From Desmodesmus armatus (taxonomy: Eukaryota > Chlorophyta > Chlorophyceae > Sphaeropleales > Scenedesmaceae): DNA of 64,000 bases. A program made the translations under genes and the position numbers. The stretch is taken from the NCBI GenBank assembly GCA_007449985.2, contig VIIQ02000764.1, forward strand, positions 186,001-250,000. The letters are read 5' to 3'. The notes beneath the pieces are model-generated. The model was given only the letters and a program-made list of their open reading frames with translations, had not been told where the DNA came from and ran no database searches. Of this stretch, positions 11,348 to 24,600 are shown one piece after another. Within the stretch, counting starts at the first letter, position 1. Every line of letters starts with the position of its first letter.

Positions 11348-13277
11348 CCTTGCATTTGGCATTAGCTATCTAGCAAGAGTGGAGAGTGGGAGTCTCATAC
11401 ACCGGCAGCTGGCTGGCCAGCACGAACCATGCAGTACGCCAAGCGCCAACAGCAGAAAGTGAGACAGACCTCACACAGACGGCAAGAATAGCTATTCATG
11501 GCAAAAAAGCAATGATGCCCTAATCAGCAGTGAATTGGAGCAGTTGAGGGTTGACATCTTGGCACAGCTCATTTGAATTCAGGGCACAGGGTTCACTACC
11601 TGATGCAGATCAGCAGACAAGAGGCACGGTTAGGCTTGCTTCAGTCAATGCATGCAAGCAGAGCAGGCATCAGCTTGGGATGGCCACTCGGGCGAGGTAT
11701 GGGCGGATATCCAGCAGGGGATGCTGAAACATGTGCCGATCCCACTCACCAGCCGCTTGGCTTGGCTGAGTTACCTGAGACCCCGAGCCCAGGCTGGTTG
11801 CTATCTCTGAAGCAGTGCAGCGTGCCACTAGCCAGCTGCACCTCGGTGCAGTAAGCGGGGCACCACAGCAGAACGATCTAGAACAGAATGCTGCAGTCGC
11901 TGCCATGCAATGCGCAGAATCAACGGTGCAATCCTTGCTATTTCGAGTGGGTTTAGTAGTGCACGTTCAAGGCTCCGTTGGTGCACGAAAGCAGCTGATG
12001 CGCCCACAGGCGTTGGAAGTGTCGATGCAGACTTGCTGTTTTGCAGCAGGTTGCCAACATGCCCCAGCAGCAGCACAGCAGGTGCAGAAGAGGAATGGTT
12101 TGCAAGGTGCACTACTACTGCAACTACTGACTACTGCTAACTACTACTTCGGGCTTGGGGGACTTGTGACCACTTGGCCAGGGTATGGTCTCATACAGCA
12201 GCAAGGCAGCACAGCAATGAGGCAGCTGAGAGACCCCTCGGCTGCTGTTCGATGCGAACTGTCTGCAAATGCACACCATGCCCATGCCAGCTGATGTTCT
12301 GCATAGTAAAGCTGCGCACGCAGCAGGGCCAGCCTGTGCTCCCTGCCCCCTAGGGGTGCAGTGTAAAGCTGCAGCATGCAGCAGAGCAAATACAGGCAGC
12401 TCCTTGCAGTAACAACAGCTTGCACGAGTGCAGGCAGAGCATGCTGCGTGAGGGTTGGGGCGAGCCAGCACAGCAACAGCAGAAGTAAAGCCCAGCATGG
12501 GCAGGGCACCATTGGTGCCCCATTGCTGCACTGTGAATGGTAGTACTCGGCTATGCTGTCCTTGAGCCGTATGTGAGGCAGGTGCATGACACCACCTGCG
12601 TAGGTCCGCCCTTGAGGCATGTACTGACTGCATCCGGTGCATGCTGTGCCCCTAACAGGAGCCCTGCGCGCATGAGCAGGTTTGCTTACATGCTCAGTTT
12701 TGCGGGGTGTGACAGTATGAATACTGCCCTAGGCGCCATGCTGAACTGAGCTGCCTGTATGCTAGCCTGGAGCAAACCAAAACCAGCTACAGTACAGAAC
12801 AACCGGCCTCACAGGTGCAAGTGCGCACGTACAAACAGCAGTGACACAGCAAAGTGCACAGGTCATGCCCATGGCGGCTGCAAATAATGTCAAACCTTCA
12901 CAGCAGCTACCCGACGCGTGCATGCTTCATTATGCGTCAATAGCAGGATACCTAAGGTAGGCATGCCCAAAAATCAGCAAGCAGGCAGCATGCATCTTGG
13001 GGCACATTGGTTGCTTTTCTTCAGCAGGTAGCAGACCAGCTGCAGCTAAGACGGCTATGACCCATGCACCGTGCAGTGCAGTGCAATGCAGTGCCAGGTG
13101 CAAGCAGGCATGCACCGCAATACATGTTGCAGTAGTAGGCTCTGTGGCCACCCATGCGGGTGGCCCAGAGTCTCTGCTGCAACTGCATTGTTTGGTTGTA
13201 GCAGCGCATATGGGCCACCCGCAGGTGAAGCCTGCAGAGGGGTGGATGGAGGGCTACTACTACTCCTACTACTACTA
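11348..13277. repeat. 1,930-bp tandem unit, copy 2
   Basis: Same content as copy 1, with the same minus-strand coding-like segments. Near-identity over almost 2 kb indicates a very recent duplication, ongoing homogenisation, or an assembly duplication. Confidence 0.95.
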
Positions 13278-14069
13278 CCTTGCATTTGGCATTAGCTATC
13301 TAGCAAGAGTGGAGAGTGGGAGTCTCATACACCGGCAGCTGGCTGGCCAGCACGAACCATGCAGTACGCCAAGCGCCAACAGCAGAAAGTGAGACAGACC
13401 TCACACAGACGGCAAGAATAGCTATTCATGGCAAAAAAGCAATGATGCCCTAATCAGCAGTGAATTGGAGCAGTTGAGGGTTGACATCTTGGCACAGCTC
13501 ATTTGAATTCAGGGCACAGGGTTCACTACCTGATGCAGATCAGCAGACAAGAGGCACGGTTAGGCTTGCTTCAGTCAATGCATGCAAGCAGAGCAGGCAT
13601 CAGCTTGGGATGGCCACTCGGGCGAGGTATGGGCGGATATCCAGCAGGGGATGCTGAAACATGTGCCGATCCCACTCACCAGCCGCTTGGCTTGGCTGAG
13701 TTACCTGAGACCCCGAGCCCAGGCTGGTTGCTATCTCTGAAGCAGTGCAGCGTGCCACTAGCCAGCTGCACCTCGGTGCAGTAAGCGGGGCACCACAGCA
13801 GAACGATCTAGAACAGAATGCTGCAGTCGCTGCCATGCAATGCGCAGAATCAACGGTGCAATCCTTGCTATTTCGAGTGGGTTTAGTAGTGCACGTTCAA
13901 GGCTCCGTTGGTGCACGAAAGCAGCTGATGCGCCCACAGGCGTTGGAAGTGTCGATGCAGACTTGCTGTTTTGCAGCAGGTTGCCAACATGCCCCAGCAG
14001 CAGCAAAGCAGGTGCAGAAGAGGAATGGTTTGCAAGGTGCACTACTACTGCAACTACTGACTACTGCTA
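13278..14069. repeat. 1,930-bp tandem unit, truncated copy 3
   Basis: Matches copies 1 and 2 for about 790 bp, sharing the G variant of copy 2 and with one further substitution near 14006 (AAAGCAGG versus ACAGCAGG). It diverges abruptly at about 14070 within a CTACTG-rich stretch, as expected for a breakpoint in a microsatellite. Confidence 0.95.
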
Positions 14070-14251
14070 TCTACTTTACTGGATCAGGGCCTCGCCTGAT
14101 CGCCCTTTCAGGAGCCAAACAAGGCTCATAGGGCATAAGCACTCCTCAAGGGACTCGAATACTATGGCATCACAAGACAAACGGGGGTGCATCGGATTCT
14201 CCCTTATTTTTAGCAGCGGGACCCCCTTGAAGCCTGGTGAGAAGCAGCTGT

Positions 14252-14278
14252 TGTGCTGTGCTGTGCTGTGCTGTGCTG
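14252..14278. repeat. (GTGCT)n microsatellite
   Basis: Five consecutive GTGCT units in a short unassigned interval after the truncated third tandem copy. Confidence 0.85.
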
Positions 14279-14395
14279 AGTCCTGCAAGTATCCAGCGGC
14301 AGCCACTGCGGCTTCAACAGCAAAATGGCAGCAGCATGACTAACGCAGCCAATGACACACCTGATGTTTGAATGATGACTGCGCCAGGTGCTGAC

Positions 14396-14898
14396 TCATA
14401 CCCTGCTGAAGTTGGGGGAGGGGAGGGATGGGGAGGGGGGGAGGAGGGATGGGGAGGGGGCTGGGGGGGAGGAGGGATGGGGAGGGGGCTGGGGGGGGAG
14501 GAGGGATGGGGAGGGGGCTGGGGGGGAGGAGGGATGGGGAGGGGGCTGGGGGAGGGAGGAGGAGCGAGGGGAGGGGGTGGGTGGGAGGGGGAGGGGCAGG
14601 GGGAAGGAGCTGTCAGCTATGAACTCTTCCCACTGCTTGATGCCGCCCGTCAGCAGGAATAAGACCAACTCACGGCCTGTGCTGGAAGCCCTCTCCTTGA
14701 GTCGTTGAAGGGCAGTCAGGTTGTTTATGCCCAGCAGCTGCATAGGCTTGAGTCCCTGACTGTTAGCCAGCTGGAGTTCACTGGCCTCCAGGGCCTGACT
14801 GACAGCCAGCACACGACGTATGCGTGTGCTGGCTTGTTCAATGTCCTGTGGGCCTGCTGCATTGGTCCCCAGGTCACCCCAGACTGCACGAGCAGCAA
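14396..14898 (-). CDS. Coding-like minus-strand exon ending in a Pro/Ser-rich tail (tentative)
   Basis: After a CTGCAG acceptor, an open frame runs from 14898 down to a stop at 14396. The first ~95 residues look like a normal folded domain (DIEQASTRIRRVLAVSQALE, LTALQRLKERASS, FLLTGGIKQWEEFIA). The remainder is read through the G-rich minisatellite and becomes a Pro/Ser/Leu tail (PPHPSSPPAPSPSLL repeats). A further coding-like stretch lies upstream at about 15210-14986 (AMALKQQNLAGSQGMFLHSD, IADHLAHLTAQLQHDQHKWQ). I could not find a phase-consistent junction between the two, and I do not recognise the family. The true exon may stop before the minisatellite. Confidence 0.35.
14413..14610. repeat. 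G-rich minisatellite (~28-bp GGGATGGGGAGGGGGCTGGGG units)
   Basis: Four clear units plus degenerate flanks of almost pure G with A, T and C interruptions. The plus strand has many G3+ runs spaced by 1-4 bases, the classic G-quadruplex pattern. The minus strand is open and would encode Pro/Ser-rich sequence. Confidence 0.95.
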
Positions 14899-15240
14899 CT
14901 GCAGGCAGGCAGGCAGGTACACTGGTGAGCTTGATACATTCGAGTCCATCCAACAGTCAAATCTGGGGTCACCAATTGCCTGCTGTTGTCAATGTGGAGC
15001 GCCTGCCACTTGTGCTGATCGTGCTGAAGCTGTGCAGTCAGGTGAGCTAAGTGGTCTGCTATGCTCACAGCGCCCAGGTCTGAATGAAGGAACATACCTT
15101 GGCTCCCTGCTAGGTTCTGCTGCTTCAGAGCCATTGCATCTTCAGGGTTTGGTGCTGCTGTGGAATGTGATGCTACTGCTGCTGCTACTGCAGGGTTTGT
15201 GCTGCATCGGACAGGCTCAACCAGCAGCTAGTGCATTTTG

Positions 15241-15614
15241 ACGACAGATAGAAAGCATGCTCGTAGCGTGCGTCTACACGGACTCATTCTGTGCTCAAGC
15301 CATTCAAGATCTATGGCTACGGAAGCGTCCCCAGGCCTGCCAGGGACGTTTCGCAAGATGTAAAACGCATTGATTGCAACCTACACGCATTGGATTAGGC
15401 CGAAAGAGCAAGTACCCGTTTGTGCCAGACCCCAGAACTGGTAGTTACCTTTGAAGTCGTGTACATCACCCGCATTGCCTGCTTGCAGATACCAAACATG
15501 TTGCTGAACGTCCCCAGTCCATTAGTAAAAAGCCAAACCATACACGATCATAGAAAAAGACGACCCTTCGATTTTTACGGAAGCTGTTGTGCCAAGAGAA
15601 AGGCTTGCTTCGGG
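15241..15614. promoter_or_regulatory. Probable promoter region of the modular EGF/sushi gene
   Basis: This interval lies immediately upstream of a secretory-signal start codon at 15615 and downstream (in the opposite direction) of minus-strand coding-like sequence. It may therefore serve both. I see no reliable TATA box or named element; the assignment rests on position. Confidence 0.3.
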
Positions 15615-18600
15615 ATGTCCCGGGGCGCGGAGGTACTGCTCACGGCACTCCTGCTTGTGAGCAGTATATGCGTGGCGTTCGCAAGCAGGCCCGTTGTGGA
15701 GCCCTCACCACCTGCTGATCAGCAACAGCTGCAGGCGCAACCCCAGAGGCTGCAGCTGAATCTGGTGCGTCTGCCAGTTATGAGAAATGTTTACATAATG
15801 TGAAACTGTGAAGTGTATGATAGTATCCGGTCTGGAAACGTCTGATACCCACGTGGTGCACCTGGTACTCCTGTACTGCAGTATCAGCTGATACCTGGTA
15901 CTCTGTACTGATACCTGATACCTGGTACTCTACACCTACCTGGCACGCTGTACTGATACCTGGTACTCTGCAATGCAAGCACTGCAGGTGCAGGTCTGCG
16001 TTTACTCCTCCAAGACCGACAGCTATGCACTCCTGATTGTTCCATCGGCTGCATGGAAGGTGAGACGTGACTCTCAAGAATATAATTGAAGTTTGCTGCA
16101 AGCTCTCCCAGTGCACAAATGTCGTTCCGGCACTCTTTCGGGTTGCTTCCGGAACTCCCATCGCTGCCGCAGAAGCACCAAAAGCAGCTCCCGATGCACT
16201 CGTATGATGCAAACTATCCATCAAAGCTGCTTGCAAAAACAAACAGGCAGTATGGCGTCATGTTGAGCTTGCTGCAGGCCATCACCACTGGTCTTGACTC
16301 ATGTTCACGGTGTGCCTCTGCTGTACCCAAATGTCAAGCTTCAACAAGCATCTGACTGCTGCTATTACTGCTGCTGCTGCTGCTGCTGCTTCTACTGCCT
16401 GCCAACCCCACAGTTACTCGCCCAAAAACGCAACAGTAAGGACTGCTGCATGGACACGTACAACAACGGGGGCTGCAGTGGCAGAGGCAAGTAGATCTGA
16501 TCCTGACACCAGCACTGTACGTAGTAGCGCAATATACTAGCACGTTGAGCATTGCATTGGTGTAAGGAAAGCACTGCATGTCACCGTATGTGTGCCACAC
16601 TCATTCACTGACAGTGACTGTCCGACCAAGAGATAGGGAGAGTGCCACAGCATGCATTTTGCCTGCGACAACGATCGATGTCTTGCACCCAGCCAGTCAG
16701 AGATGAGATGAGCCATGATGATGTGTAGGGGCTGCATGGACAGCCACCCACAATGGGGCTGCAGCACGTGTGGTGGCAAGCTGCCATTTTGTGCAGAGAG
16801 CAAGTGAAAACACGTTCCTGGGATGGATGTGCTGTCCTTGAGTCCCCTGTTGCCAGTTTGAACCATCACTAGGGTGTATCTTCAAAGCTAAAAACTTGAA
16901 TTAGATCTGCCTACACACCCCCTTGGTGTAGTTGAGCTATAGAATTGCTTCCATCATACGTGCTGCCCACATGTACATGCCGGCTGTCATCTTGCGTTCT
17001 TACTAAGAATTTGAGCAAAGGTTCTGAGTGGTACTCTCAACACATGTGCTGCCCACTCATTGGCGCCTGCAGGCAAGATGTGTGCGGACCTACACCTGCA
17101 AGCCGGTGCGGGTGACAAGAAGTGGACCTGTCAGTGTGTGGCAAAGTATGTGTACAGCAGTGCCACACACAGTTGTGAAGGTGAGACACAGGGTGAGGGG
17201 TGCTGTTGTGCTAATGTGCTATTGTGTCGTTGTGTTGATGTGCTGTGGGGCCGTGGGGCTGCTGTGCTGGTTTGCTGTTGTGTGGTTGTGCTGTCCGACG
17301 CCAAGGTCTCACGTGTACACATCAGTGCAGACAGCTTACCTTGTCACAGCATCAGCGATGCACAAATCCAGAGGAGCCACCTGGTGAGTGCACTGCCTGG
17401 GAGTGCTGTGGGAGTGCACGGAGTGAGCTTACCATCACTTCTTGCACTTGAAACATGTGGGGCTTGTGGTAGCCGCTATCATAGTAGGCCCTACAACCCC
17501 GATACATGTAACGTGTACACTCAGCTGTGCGGCCGCAGCCAAGCGTAAGTGCAGGTGCTGCATGGTGCGTGCTTGCTCCGTCATTCGTCACTGAGCATGT
17601 GTTCATGCAGTGACCGCTGGGGCAAAACTTGGTAGAACCAGAGTATGTGGCGCGCTCCCTTGGCAGTGAATACATGTGTTATGTTACATTGATCATGCCT
17701 GAGGTCCAATTTCCAATCTCAGGCTTTGGCCGGTAACAGTATATGTTGCCTTCAACATTAGCATATGTGCTATAAGCCTTACGCTGCCTTCCGAAACATG
17801 CGGTGGCTGACAATTGGTGGCTAGGCTCTGCGCGCAACTGCGGAATGCCCCACATCTTCGTTGCCCCTGCTTGTCAGATCATATGACCCCTGCCTCTTGG
17901 CAGAAACACTGTGCCAGCCGCCCCTTGGCACACATGCAATGCAACTGCCCCTTCCCCTCCCCGTCCTGCAAATGCCTTGGTGCATGCTTCTTGCAGGCAC
18001 GTGCAGCGTAAGACCAACTGGCACAAATGATGCAGATGTCAAGTGTGCAAATGCCTCTGTGACATCCTACCCACGCGGCACTACGTGTGGTGTCATTTGC
18101 CCCAAAGGCCATACCGCCACCCCTGCACATGTGAAGTGCACAGGCCTCGACACTTGGGACAACCCTACGCCCTCTTGTGCAGGTTAGCACACACAGAGTA
18201 GTGCAACCTGAGCGTACCATGACATGTAGTTTGGTCGCCAACAGTTGCCTTAGGATTGCAAGACCCTGTATTGGACATCACCTTTTTGTTTTGAGAGTCA
18301 TTGGGTCAAATGCTGGCATGACAGTTGGCTCAAAACGGTGCCTGTGTCCCTCCAATGATTGCAGACACTGACGGTTGCGTCCTTGCAGCAAAGGAGGCAA
18401 AGACAGAGGGAGACATATGTGCCATCAAGGACCATGCTATAACAAATACTGCCTGTCAGGATCTTACAGCACCTTTGCCTGGTTACGTCTGCGCGTGTGC
18501 CAGCGGTTACGCCTGGCACATGGCCAAGGCTGAGTGCACAGGTGTGATGAGCATGTACGCTGACGTTGCATATCAACACTGTATGTACCCTGGCATGAGT

Positions 18601-21600
18601 CATGTGCTACTAAGAAACCCAGGCCTAGCCTCGGCCCAATGCTGCATGTTGTAGCTGTGATGGTAGGATCCAACCAACATGTGTCTTGTTAATCCACTCG
18701 CAGCTTGTATGACAAGTTGTAGAAACATGTGCTGGTTGACATGGCATCTAAGATGCGGGAAGTTGACCAGTGCAGAAGATGTCCAATTCCCCAATGCACA
18801 CATAGGCATTTTTCTTGGTGTAGACTGGGAACTGCAACTCACAGCTTGTGGTACGTGCATGCCAACTGCAACCAGGTTCAAACATGTACCAAGGGGCTGC
18901 CCTGGTCATGCAAGGCGTATTCAACCTCCTGCCCAACCTCAGCAATCCCAATGTTTACCAGAAAGCCAGGGACGCCATTTACACGGGCTTGAACTTGTCA
19001 GGAACGAGTGTGACAAACAGCAGCATGTTGCGTTTGCTGGCTGACATCTCTGTGGAGGTTCCGAGCCCTTCAAGCTCTGGTCGTCACTTGCTGCAAACCG
19101 TGGTAGGTAGAAGATGCAACCACAAGAAATGCATGCAATTGCGGCAGCTGACATGCCATGCCCATGCGGCAGCTGTATCCATGCATTCGTATGGACAGTA
19201 CTGAGCCTCATACAAGTGCTTCATACGCATGCTATCCTGCAGCTATGGGTGGGTGGCTGCACGCATGTATCGTCATGTGCAACCGCAACCCACAAATGTA
19301 CGACGGCGCATGTAGTGTGGTCACTAACAGGATTCCTGGGAAGTTTGGGGACGTGTTGCAGAGCAGGATGCAGACATAGCACGGCAGCCTTGTGGATGCC
19401 CGGGTGCATGATCAGGATTCTTCTCAAAGCACTGCTTTACAGGCTGTAAAGCCAACCCAATGCGTGCCTGCTATGTTGGCCATGCGCAGGACCCAATCAA
19501 CAGAGTTGTGATCCGCATTATGGCGGAAACTCCAGACGATGCAGCTATAGTTGCCAGCAGCGCGGCAGACCCACAAGCAACGACCGGGGTTGCGGGAGCC
19601 CTTGTGACCTCAGGAGTTATCGCAGCGGGTGCTGGCCTGTCCAGTGCAGAGCTGCAAGTCGTTGTCACCTCAGCAACACCGACCATGACTGCGACTGACG
19701 CCGCAAACTGGCTCACTATGCAACTTGAAGTGGTCAAGCCAAGTGGGTGCAGTACATGATTGTCTCAAGCCATTGTTTGTTGGACACAACATGACTGTCA
19801 CATGCATACTATGGCCTAGTAGGCTGTGCCGTACATATAATGTGATCTGAAGATATCTTCAGATCACATTATATGTACGGCAGAGCCTACTAGGCCATAG
19901 TCACATCGATGTCACATCGATGTGACATCATTGCGTCAGTGCACGCAATGCAACAGTGCAGTGACGGCTGGCAGCCATCAGTGATGGCCAACACAAATGT
20001 ACGAATGCAGCACGGCTCCATGGTTCAACACGGTTGCTGCTCTGTCTGCCCATGCAGTGTGCCAGGCTGGGTTTGGAGGGATCCCTACCAATCTCAGTTC
20101 CTGCAGTCCATGCCCCTATGGCTCCTTCTCTGGTGGAGGCTTCCAAGGGACCGTACAGTGCACGCAATGTGCCCTTGGCTACAGTACAGCCAACACCTCC
20201 TCTACAAAGCCAGAAGACTGTGTACCTGGTACGTGATTACTTTGCGTATCAACGATGGGCAACAGCTGAACATGCAGTGACGGCCAACAGCCGTCAGTGA
20301 TGGCCAACAAATGCACGGTTGCGGCACGGCTCCATGGTTCAACACGGTGCTGCTCTCTCTGCCCATGCAGTGTGCCAGGCTGGGTTTGGAGGGATCCCTA
20401 CCGATCCCACTTCCTGCAGCCCATGCCCCTACGGCTCCTTCTCTGGTGGAGGCTTCCAAGGCACCGTTAACTGCACGCAATGTGCCCCTGGCTACAGTAC
20501 AGCCAACACCTCCTCTACAAGGCCAGAAGACTGTGTACCTGGTGCGTAATTACTTTGCATATAAACGACAGACAACTTGTGACAACGAGAACGACATGCA
20601 GTGGCCGCTTCTGGGACAATGTCAGTCAGTTCATGCAGCCGCGGCAACCCAGATCACAATGTGTTTGGCTGCGTGCGCATTGACACAGTGCTCACACAAC
20701 AAGTGACAGTGCCGCAGATGTTGCGCACTCTTTACCGAGCCCTACTGCTGCCGCTGCACTGCTCACTCAGCAGAGCTGCCAAGCACTCCAAAGCCATGCT
20801 GATGATGGGCAAGGTTCCTGTAATACTGACGACACTGCTGCTGTTGTTGCTGTTGTTGCTACTCTCATGGCAGTGTGTATGGAGCCGGCTCCAAGGGCAA
20901 TTGCTCAAGGCCCTTGGAACATTGATGCCTGCAATACGTCCACCGTGATAGTTGGGACAACCTGCACTGCACAGTGTGGCACAGACAGTGATGGCGCTGT
21001 TTACGGGGGCACTGGCTACGAGTTCACTTGCACCAATGCTACCTTCGGTGGACAGTGGAGTAGTAACAAGCGGGGAGGCTGCCTCAAGTGTAGGTACCGC
21101 TGCGGCTGTTGCGTTGCTGCAGCACCGGCGATGTGTGCAGCGTATGCCATGCCTGAGTCAGGCACCTGTTGGTCCAATGTGGCTCCTTGTTGCCAATGGG
21201 AAAGTGTGCAGTGCAAAGCACAAAGCCCCACAACATGTAATGTGTACATGGCTGAAGCATGTTCCTGCCTGCCACAGGGTGCTGCCAGTTGCACTTGAGG
21301 CTGACATCCTTATGCAGCATGTGTCACACCAACAGCACCAAAAGAAGGATACTGACCGCATTGCTGCTGATGCTGAAGCGCTGCTGCTGCTGCTGCTGCT
21401 GCTGCGTTATACCCATGACAGCGTGTGGGCCCTTCAGCAGCAGCCAATGGGCTCTTATACCTGGACGCAGCCCTTGGAATGACCCCAGATGCAATGGAGA
21501 GATCGTCAGAAGTGGCATTACCTGCAGGGCCGAGTGTAACAAAACTGCTGGCTATGAAGGGATTGGCTACACGTTCAGCTGCAACGCTGGAGTCTGGGGT

Positions 21601-24600
21601 GGCATGGGCATCTGCATGCCAAGTGAGGGAATGCATACCTATGCAAGTGTTTCAAAGTTGCAAGGGTGTGTGTCGCAAGTGATGCACTGCCAGCTTGTCA
21701 CGGTGACAGTGACACACGGTGTTGCTTCTATGCATGGTGAGGTGTGAAGTCCCGTATCTCTTGAGCCGCTTTGGCACCTGCTGCTGCTGCGGCTGCTTCT
21801 GCATTGGCCTCATGAAAACATGCAATCACACCTCGGCCCTCGATGCACAGCATTCTGCCGCTGCTGTCACTGCCACTGCTGCGGCTGACATCGCATTCTC
21901 CGCCCATGCAGTGTGCCAGGCCGGGTTTGGAGGGATCCCTACCGATCCCACTTCCTGCAGCCCATGCCCCTACGGCTCCTTCTCTGGTGGAGGCTTCCAA
22001 GGGACCGTTCAGTGCACGCAGTGTGCCCCCGGCTACAGTACAGCCAACACCACCTCTACAAAGCCAGAAGATTGTGTACTTGGTGCGTGGTTACTTTGCG
22101 TATCAACGACAGGCAACAACTGTATATGCAGTGGCCTCTTTTAGGACCTGGCTCAGTCAGTTCATACAGCCGCGGCAGCCCAGATCACTATGTGTTTGGC
22201 TGCGTGCACATCGACACTGTGCTCACACAACAAGTGACAGTGCCGCAGTTGTTGCGCACTCGTCGCCGAGCCCTACTACTGCTGCTGCTGCTGCACTGCT
22301 CACTCAGCAAAGCTGCTAAGCACTCCGGAGCCATGCTGATCAGCCCATCATGATGATGGGCAAGGATCTTGTAATACTGACGATCTTGCTACTGTTGTTG
22401 CTGTTGATGTTGCTGTTGCTGTTGCTGCACTACTCTCATGGCAGCGTGTATGGCTCAAACTCCAACGGCAATTGCACACAGCCCTTGGAACACTGATGCC
22501 TGCAATAGGTCCAACGTCATAGTTGGGACAACCTGCACTGCACAGTGTGGCACAGACAGTGATGGTGCTGTTTACCTGGGCACTGGCTACGAGTTCACTT
22601 GCGCCACGACAGCTTTTGGTGGACAATGGAGTGGTAACAAGCGAGGAGGCTGCATCAAGGGTAGGTACCGCTGCGGCTGTTGCGTTGCTGCAGCACCGGC
22701 GATGTGTGCAGCGTATGCCATGCCTGAGTCGGGCACAGGTTGATCCGATGTGGCTCCTTCTTGGCATTTGGAGAGAGAGAGAGATGACGCGGAGTGCCAG
22801 GCACACCGCGTTGTTTAAAGGGGAGAACGTGTGTGACTGCTCTGCAGTCGCCACGTCCCCACCATGCCCCCAGGTGCAAGAGACACCCTAGGGGTCATGG
22901 CATTTGGAAAGTGTGCAGTGCAAAGCACAAAGCCACACAACATGTAATGTGTACAGGACTGAAGCATGTTCCTGCCTGCCACAGGGTGCTGCCAGTTGCC
23001 CTTCAGGCTGAGCCTTGTGCAGCATGTGTCACACCAACAACACCACAAGAAGGACTCTGACCGCATTGCTGCTGCTGCGCTTCTGCTGCTACTGCTGTAC
23101 CCATGCCAGCGTGTGATCCCCTAAGCAGGTTTATCATACCTCACGAACACGGCCCTTGGCGTGACCCCAGATGCGATGAAAGTTTCATCCCAAGTAATAC
23201 TACATGCAGTGCCGAGTGTAACATTGCTGCTGGCTATGAAGGAATGGGCTTCACGTTTACCTGCAACGCTGGAGTCTGGGGTGGCATGGGCGGCTGCAAG
23301 CCGCCAGGTGAGGGTATGCTACCTTGCACAGCTACCCAAGCGTCTCAAGAATTTCAAGGGTACCGGCCGGTACCGGTGTGTGTGACACAAGTGATGCACT
23401 GCCAGCTTGTCACGGTGACAGTGTCACACAGTGTTGCTTTTATGCATGGTGAGGTGTGAAGTCGCCATATCCCGTATCTCTTGAGCCGTGTTGGCAGCAG
23501 CTGCTGCTTCTGCTGCTTCTGCTGCTTCTGCTGCTTCTGCATTGGCCTCATGAAAACATGCAATCACACCTTGGCCCTTAATGCACGTGCATCCTGCCGC
23601 TGCTGCCACTGCCGCTGCTGCTGCTGCTGCTGCTGACACTGCTACTGCTGTACCCCGGGTACTACGTTGGCAGCGCCACCATGTGGGCCCCTAAACCTGT
23701 TTCCTATACGTGGACGCGGCCCTTGGCGTGACCCAAAATGTGATGCAAATATTATCCCAAGTGGGACCACCTGCAGTGCCGAGTGTAACACTGCTGCTGG
23801 CTATGGCGGAATGGGGTACACGTATAGCTGCAAAGCTGGAGTCTGGGGTTACACGGGCAACCAAGGCAGCTGCGAGCTAGGTGAGGGCATGCTACCTTGC
23901 ACAGCTATTCAAGCGTCTCATATTCTCAAGGGTGTGTTCGACAGAAGTGATGCACTGCCAGCTTGCAGCGGTGATGCTTCTAGTCACACGGTGATGCATG
24001 GTGAAGTGTGAAGTGGCATTATCCCGTATCTCTTGGGCCGCGTTGGCAGCTGCTGCGGCTGCTGCTGCTGCATTGGCGTCATGAAAAGATGCAATCACAC
24101 CTTGGCCCTCAATGCACATGCATCCTGCCGCTGCTGTCACTGCCGCTGCTGCTGCTGACACTGCCATGTGACAGGCTGTAACGGCACACACCTCGAGTCT
24201 GCATTTGCGGCAGGTGCTTGGACCCCTACCTTTGGTGATGATGCAGGCTGCTCGGGTGCAGTTGTTGCTGCTGGGACCACCTGCACTGCGGGCTGCACAA
24301 GTGACTACGGAGGCGGCGGCTACAAATTCACATGCATTGTTGCTGCTGGGGGCACCGGCACTGCGACCTGGGGGCCCAATGAGGCATCCGGGAATTACCC
24401 CTTTGTTGAGGCAGGCTGCACGCCCCTTGTTGTTGGTGTGACAGGGTGTAACCGCACCCTGCTCCTCGGATCTGCAGTTGGGGCAGGTGCCAAGTGGACC
24501 CCTACCTCTGGCGATGCTACAGGCTGCTCAGGGCTGACTGTTGCTGCTGGGACCACCTGCACTGCGGGCTGCACAAGTGACTACGGAGGCGGCGGCTACA

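Noticed and set aside
17340..17545. Extra Cys-containing exon between exons 3 and 4 of the modular gene
   Set aside because: The candidate acceptor and donor pairs do not preserve phase 1-1, whereas direct joining of 17180 to 17997 does.
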